64,000 nucleotides of DNA from Calothrix sp. NIES-4105. GTDB taxonomy: Bacteria > Cyanobacteriota > Cyanobacteriia > Cyanobacteriales > Nostocaceae. Location: assembly GCF_002368415.1 (NCBI RefSeq), contig NZ_AP018290.1, forward strand, positions 5,903,614 through 5,967,613. The letters are read 5' to 3'. The position numbers and the translations under genes were made by a program. Position 1 is the stretch's first letter. Each line of letters opens with the position of its first letter. Under the pieces are notes generated by a model. It made no database searches and was not told the DNA's origin. It saw nothing but the letters and a program-made list of their open reading frames with translations. Shown here piece by piece: positions 61,951 to 64,000 of the stretch.

Positions 61951-62802
61951 TTAATTACGTAGTTGTTCAATTTCTGCGACACTTAACCCTGTAGTTTGGC
62001 TAATGGTTTGTATATCCAAAATACCAATAAGCGAACGCGCGATTTCAATTGCTTTTTCTTTTGCTCCTTCTCTTCTACCCTTAGCTTCACCATCCTGTTT
62101 TGCTTTCAAAATTGCGTTTTTGCTGTCATGGAGAAATATCTCTCGTTTTTCCAACGCTTCTAGCTCCTTAGGAGTTAACTTACTTTCTCTTGCAACTTCA
62201 AATGCATGATTTATTTCTGGTACTTCTTCCAAACTGGGTGGAACTGACTTGAGTGTGTTTGCTGCTTTCAAGAAATATAGCCACTTATCTGATAATGTTT
62301 CTAATTCTGAAAGTTGTTTAGTGAATTTGGGTAACTCGACGAATACGAGTTCGATATCATCGCTATAATCTGTAAAATCATCTTTCTCTTTTAATCGGTA
62401 GCGAGATATAACTTTATTATTGCCTTCAAACATGTCAAAGTCTGTAATCGTCAACGCGATAACTGGGTTCAACAGTGTATAGTCTTCACCAACTCGAAGT
62501 TGTATCGAAAAGGCTTTGGCAGCATTATACAGCACTCGCTTATCAATACCCAACACATTTAAAACCTGCATCTCAATGATAACGGTTTTATTCCCTGTAA
62601 TTGTAGCTTTTACGTCTAAATACGAATCTTTTATACCCTTGATGCGCGGCGCCTGATAAGGGTCAATAATTTCCAAGTCTAAAATCACAGTTTTCTCTTG
62701 ATACAATATTGCATTGAGAAAATTAATTAAAATATCTTTACTTTGTTTGGAGCCAAAGATTTTTTTAAAGGCGAAATCTGTTTTAGGGTTAATGAAGGTC
62801 AT
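61951..62802 (-). CDS. Rpn-family nuclease / PD-(D/E)XK transposase-like protein
   Basis: 283 residues of the TIGR01784/Rpn family. FINPKTDFAFKKIFGSKQSK at the start, DSYLDVKATITGNKTVIIEM with the catalytic Asp, Glu and following residues, then VFVELPKF and a helical end (FLHDSKNAILKAKQDGEAKG, TISQTTGLSVAEIEQL). Escherichia coli Rpn proteins are DNA nucleases that promote recA-independent recombination. These genes are very common in filamentous cyanobacteria. It lies between two possible catabolic genes and probably arrived independently. Confidence 0.9.
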   Translation of the reverse strand: MTFINPKTDFAFKKIFGSKQSKDILINFLNAILYQEKTVILDLEIIDPYQAPRIKGIKDSYLDVKATITGNKTVIIEMQVLNVLGIDKRVLYNAAKAFSIQLRVGEDYTLLNPVIALTITDFDMFEGNNKVISRYRLKEKDDFTDYSDDIELVFVELPKFTKQLSELETLSDKWLYFLKAANTLKSVPPSLEEVPEINHAFEVARESKLTPKELEALEKREIFLHDSKNAILKAKQDGEAKGRREGAKEKAIEIARSLIGILDIQTISQTTGLSVAEIEQLRN

Positions 62803-62969
62803 TTTAGACCCTCCTGCTAGTTGTTAATTTAGAACAATAGTATCATTAAATTTGGTTGTAAACTACGTTGGGTTATGTAGGCGCCGTTACTGATATACCA
62901 ACACTTTTATAGAAAATATTTTTTATATTGTTTGGTTAGACCCTAATCATAATCTTTATCAATGAACAT

Positions 62970-63000
62970 GTGTAAAGACGTGACATGTCACGTCTCTACA
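62970..63000. repeat. 20-bp perfect palindrome
   Basis: AGACGTGACATGTCACGTCT at 62976-62995 with outer TGTAA and TACA. Fourth copy of the family at 33581, 38147 and 38183, again just downstream (22-50 bp) of a minus-strand coding end. Confidence 0.8.
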
Positions 63001-63021
63001 AATATACAAAACAAACACATA

Positions 63022-63999
63022 TTAATCACGGTTGTCAATTTGCGCGCGTTGTAAGCTTCCGGAAAAGTCTACATAAACTGTTTTCCACTCGGTAAATGTA
63101 TCTATTGCAGCGCTTCCTGCTTCGCGATGTCCGTTACCTGTTTGCTTAACTCCTCCGAAAGGTAAATGAACTTCGGCGCCTATAGTTGGCCCATTAATAT
63201 AAGTAATACCTGCTTCGATATCACGCATTGCTGTAAACGCGCGATTAACATCACGTGTATATATAGAAGATGAAAGACCGTAGTTTGTATCGTTGAGAAT
63301 ATCTATTGCTTCTGTAAATGAGTTTACTTCGATTAAAGCGACCACGGGACCAAATATTTCTTCACGAGCAACCCGCATATTTGGTGTGACGTTATCTAAT
63401 ATAGTGGGTTGGAAAAAGTAGCCTTCTTTGAGTGTACCTTCAGTAGCTATTTCACCACCTATTAATATAGTGGCGCCTTCAGAGCGAGCAACATCCATAT
63501 ACTTTCTAACTTGTTGGAGTTGCTTCTCATTTATTATTGGTCCAATTTCAGTATCTGTGTCGTAACCGGCGCCTAAACGTAATTGACTTGCACGCTCTTT
63601 AAGCATTTCTGTAAATTTGGCTTTGATATCGCGGTGTAAAATAAGACGACTTGTTGCAGTACATCGTTGTCCTGCGGTTCCAAATGCTCCCCATACGGCG
63701 CCATCAAGTGCTAATTCTAAGTCAGCGTCTTCCATAACTATCTGGGCATTTTTTCCTCCCATCTCTAAACATACCCGCTTATGGAGGCGCCCACAAATTT
63801 CTCCGACAGAAGAACCTGTAACAGAAGAACCTGTAAATGAGACTAAGTTGACTAAAGGATGTTCTACTAACGCTTTACCTGCTTCTTCACCAATACCATG
63901 TACCAAATTAACAACACCAGGTGGAAAACCAGCCTTTTCAAAAATCTCAATTAACTTTGTCGCACAAGCAGGAGTATCTTCAGCAGGTTTGAGAATAAC
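63022..63999 (-). CDS. Aldehyde dehydrogenase, C-terminal part (5' end outside window)
   Basis: The frame is open to the window edge (KPAEDTPACATKLIEIFEKA before the internal TTG at 63906), so the gene continues beyond 64000. NAD(P)-dependent aldehyde dehydrogenase: SFTGSSVTGSSVGE, catalytic Glu in LEMGGKNAQIV, nucleophile Cys in TAGQRCTATSRL, and EEIFGPVVALIEV. The C-terminal HLPFGGVKQTGNGHREAG and DTFTEWKTVYVDFSG are seen in the group that acts on semialdehydes such as 2-oxoglutarate or aminoadipate semialdehyde. Substrate unproven. Confidence 0.9.
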   Translation of the reverse strand, partial: VILKPAEDTPACATKLIEIFEKAGFPPGVVNLVHGIGEEAGKALVEHPLVNLVSFTGSSVTGSSVGEICGRLHKRVCLEMGGKNAQIVMEDADLELALDGAVWGAFGTAGQRCTATSRLILHRDIKAKFTEMLKERASQLRLGAGYDTDTEIGPIINEKQLQQVRKYMDVARSEGATILIGGEIATEGTLKEGYFFQPTILDNVTPNMRVAREEIFGPVVALIEVNSFTEAIDILNDTNYGLSSSIYTRDVNRAFTAMRDIEAGITYINGPTIGAEVHLPFGGVKQTGNGHREAGSAAIDTFTEWKTVYVDFSGSLQRAQIDNRD

Positions 64000-64000
64000 G

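Overview
The window is cyanobacterial chromosome, most likely from a filamentous heterocyst-forming (Nostocales) relative of Nostoc, Calothrix or Rivularia. The clues are the fbp-tal-zwf-opcA operon, a valyl-tRNA synthetase carrying the cyanobacterial CAAD membrane domain, a monomeric B12-dependent ribonucleotide reductase, many cyanobacteria-type DUF proteins (DUF4079, DUF1997, DUF3084, PRC-barrel/DUF2382), and arrays of the heptanucleotide repeat TGAGTGC. GC content looks near 40%. The usual cyanobacterial palindrome HIP1 (GCGATCGC) was not seen on reading. Instead GGCGCC occurs about 109 times by hand count, roughly 25 times the chance expectation.

Layout. 0-13 kb: DM13-domain fragment, lipoprotein, valS, methyltransferase, cupin protein, LRV-repeat protein, AarF/UbiB-type kinase and recN. 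13-24.7 kb: a kinase-like protein, two PRC/DUF2382 proteins split by a 28-bp tandem array, a Kir-type potassium channel, a truncated DUF3084 protein, a degenerate CBS-histidine kinase, a two-part permease (DUF318-type plus TIGR03943), and an Ig/propeller protein. 24.7-31.4 kb: a PD-(D/E)XK nuclease; a GNAT acetyltransferase gene split by an IS607-family transposon with a serine recombinase and TnpB; DUF4079, DUF1997, SDR and S-formylglutathione hydrolase genes. 31.7-39.9 kb: an orphan lasso-type leader peptide, cobyrinate diamide synthase, the oxidative pentose phosphate operon fbp-tal-zwf-opcA, and a cold-type RRM protein.

40.9-48.5 kb is the most interesting block. It is a minus-strand cluster that fits the vWA-MoxR-VMAP ternary conflict (immunity-like) systems known mainly from comparative genomics: a 222-aa protein with a hydrophobic Gly/Ala-rich segment, an EAD1-trypsin protease, an EAD1-VMAP-C protein, a MoxR AAA+ ATPase, and a vWA-like protein fused to a formylglycine-generating-enzyme/C-type-lectin domain. 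The last three genes are coupled by ATGA overlaps. The C-terminus of the lectin-like domain looks like the variable region of a diversity-generating retroelement target, although no reverse transcriptase lies in the window.

49-58 kb: nrdJ, a PPOX flavoprotein, a VKOR-like protein, a Uma2 nuclease, a decayed NACHT/HEAT-type gene with a nonsense codon, and an ISC element encoding the RNA-guided nuclease IscB with a structured omega-RNA region upstream. With TnpB, the window therefore holds two OMEGA nucleases in separate transposons. 58-64 kb: cysE, a DUF1338 protein, a histidine kinase pseudogene, a class III aminotransferase, an Rpn nuclease and a partial aldehyde dehydrogenase. DUF1338, aminotransferase and dehydrogenase together suggest, but do not prove, a lysine/2-aminoadipate breakdown route.

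Intergenic DNA is crowded with short repeats: TGAGTGC heptamers, perfect 20-bp palindromes, GGTGGGCA hairpins, CTCTGTG/CACAAAGG repeats, and a MITE-like family with TIRs and, in two of three copies, exact 10-bp target duplications. No tRNA, rRNA or CRISPR array was recognised.
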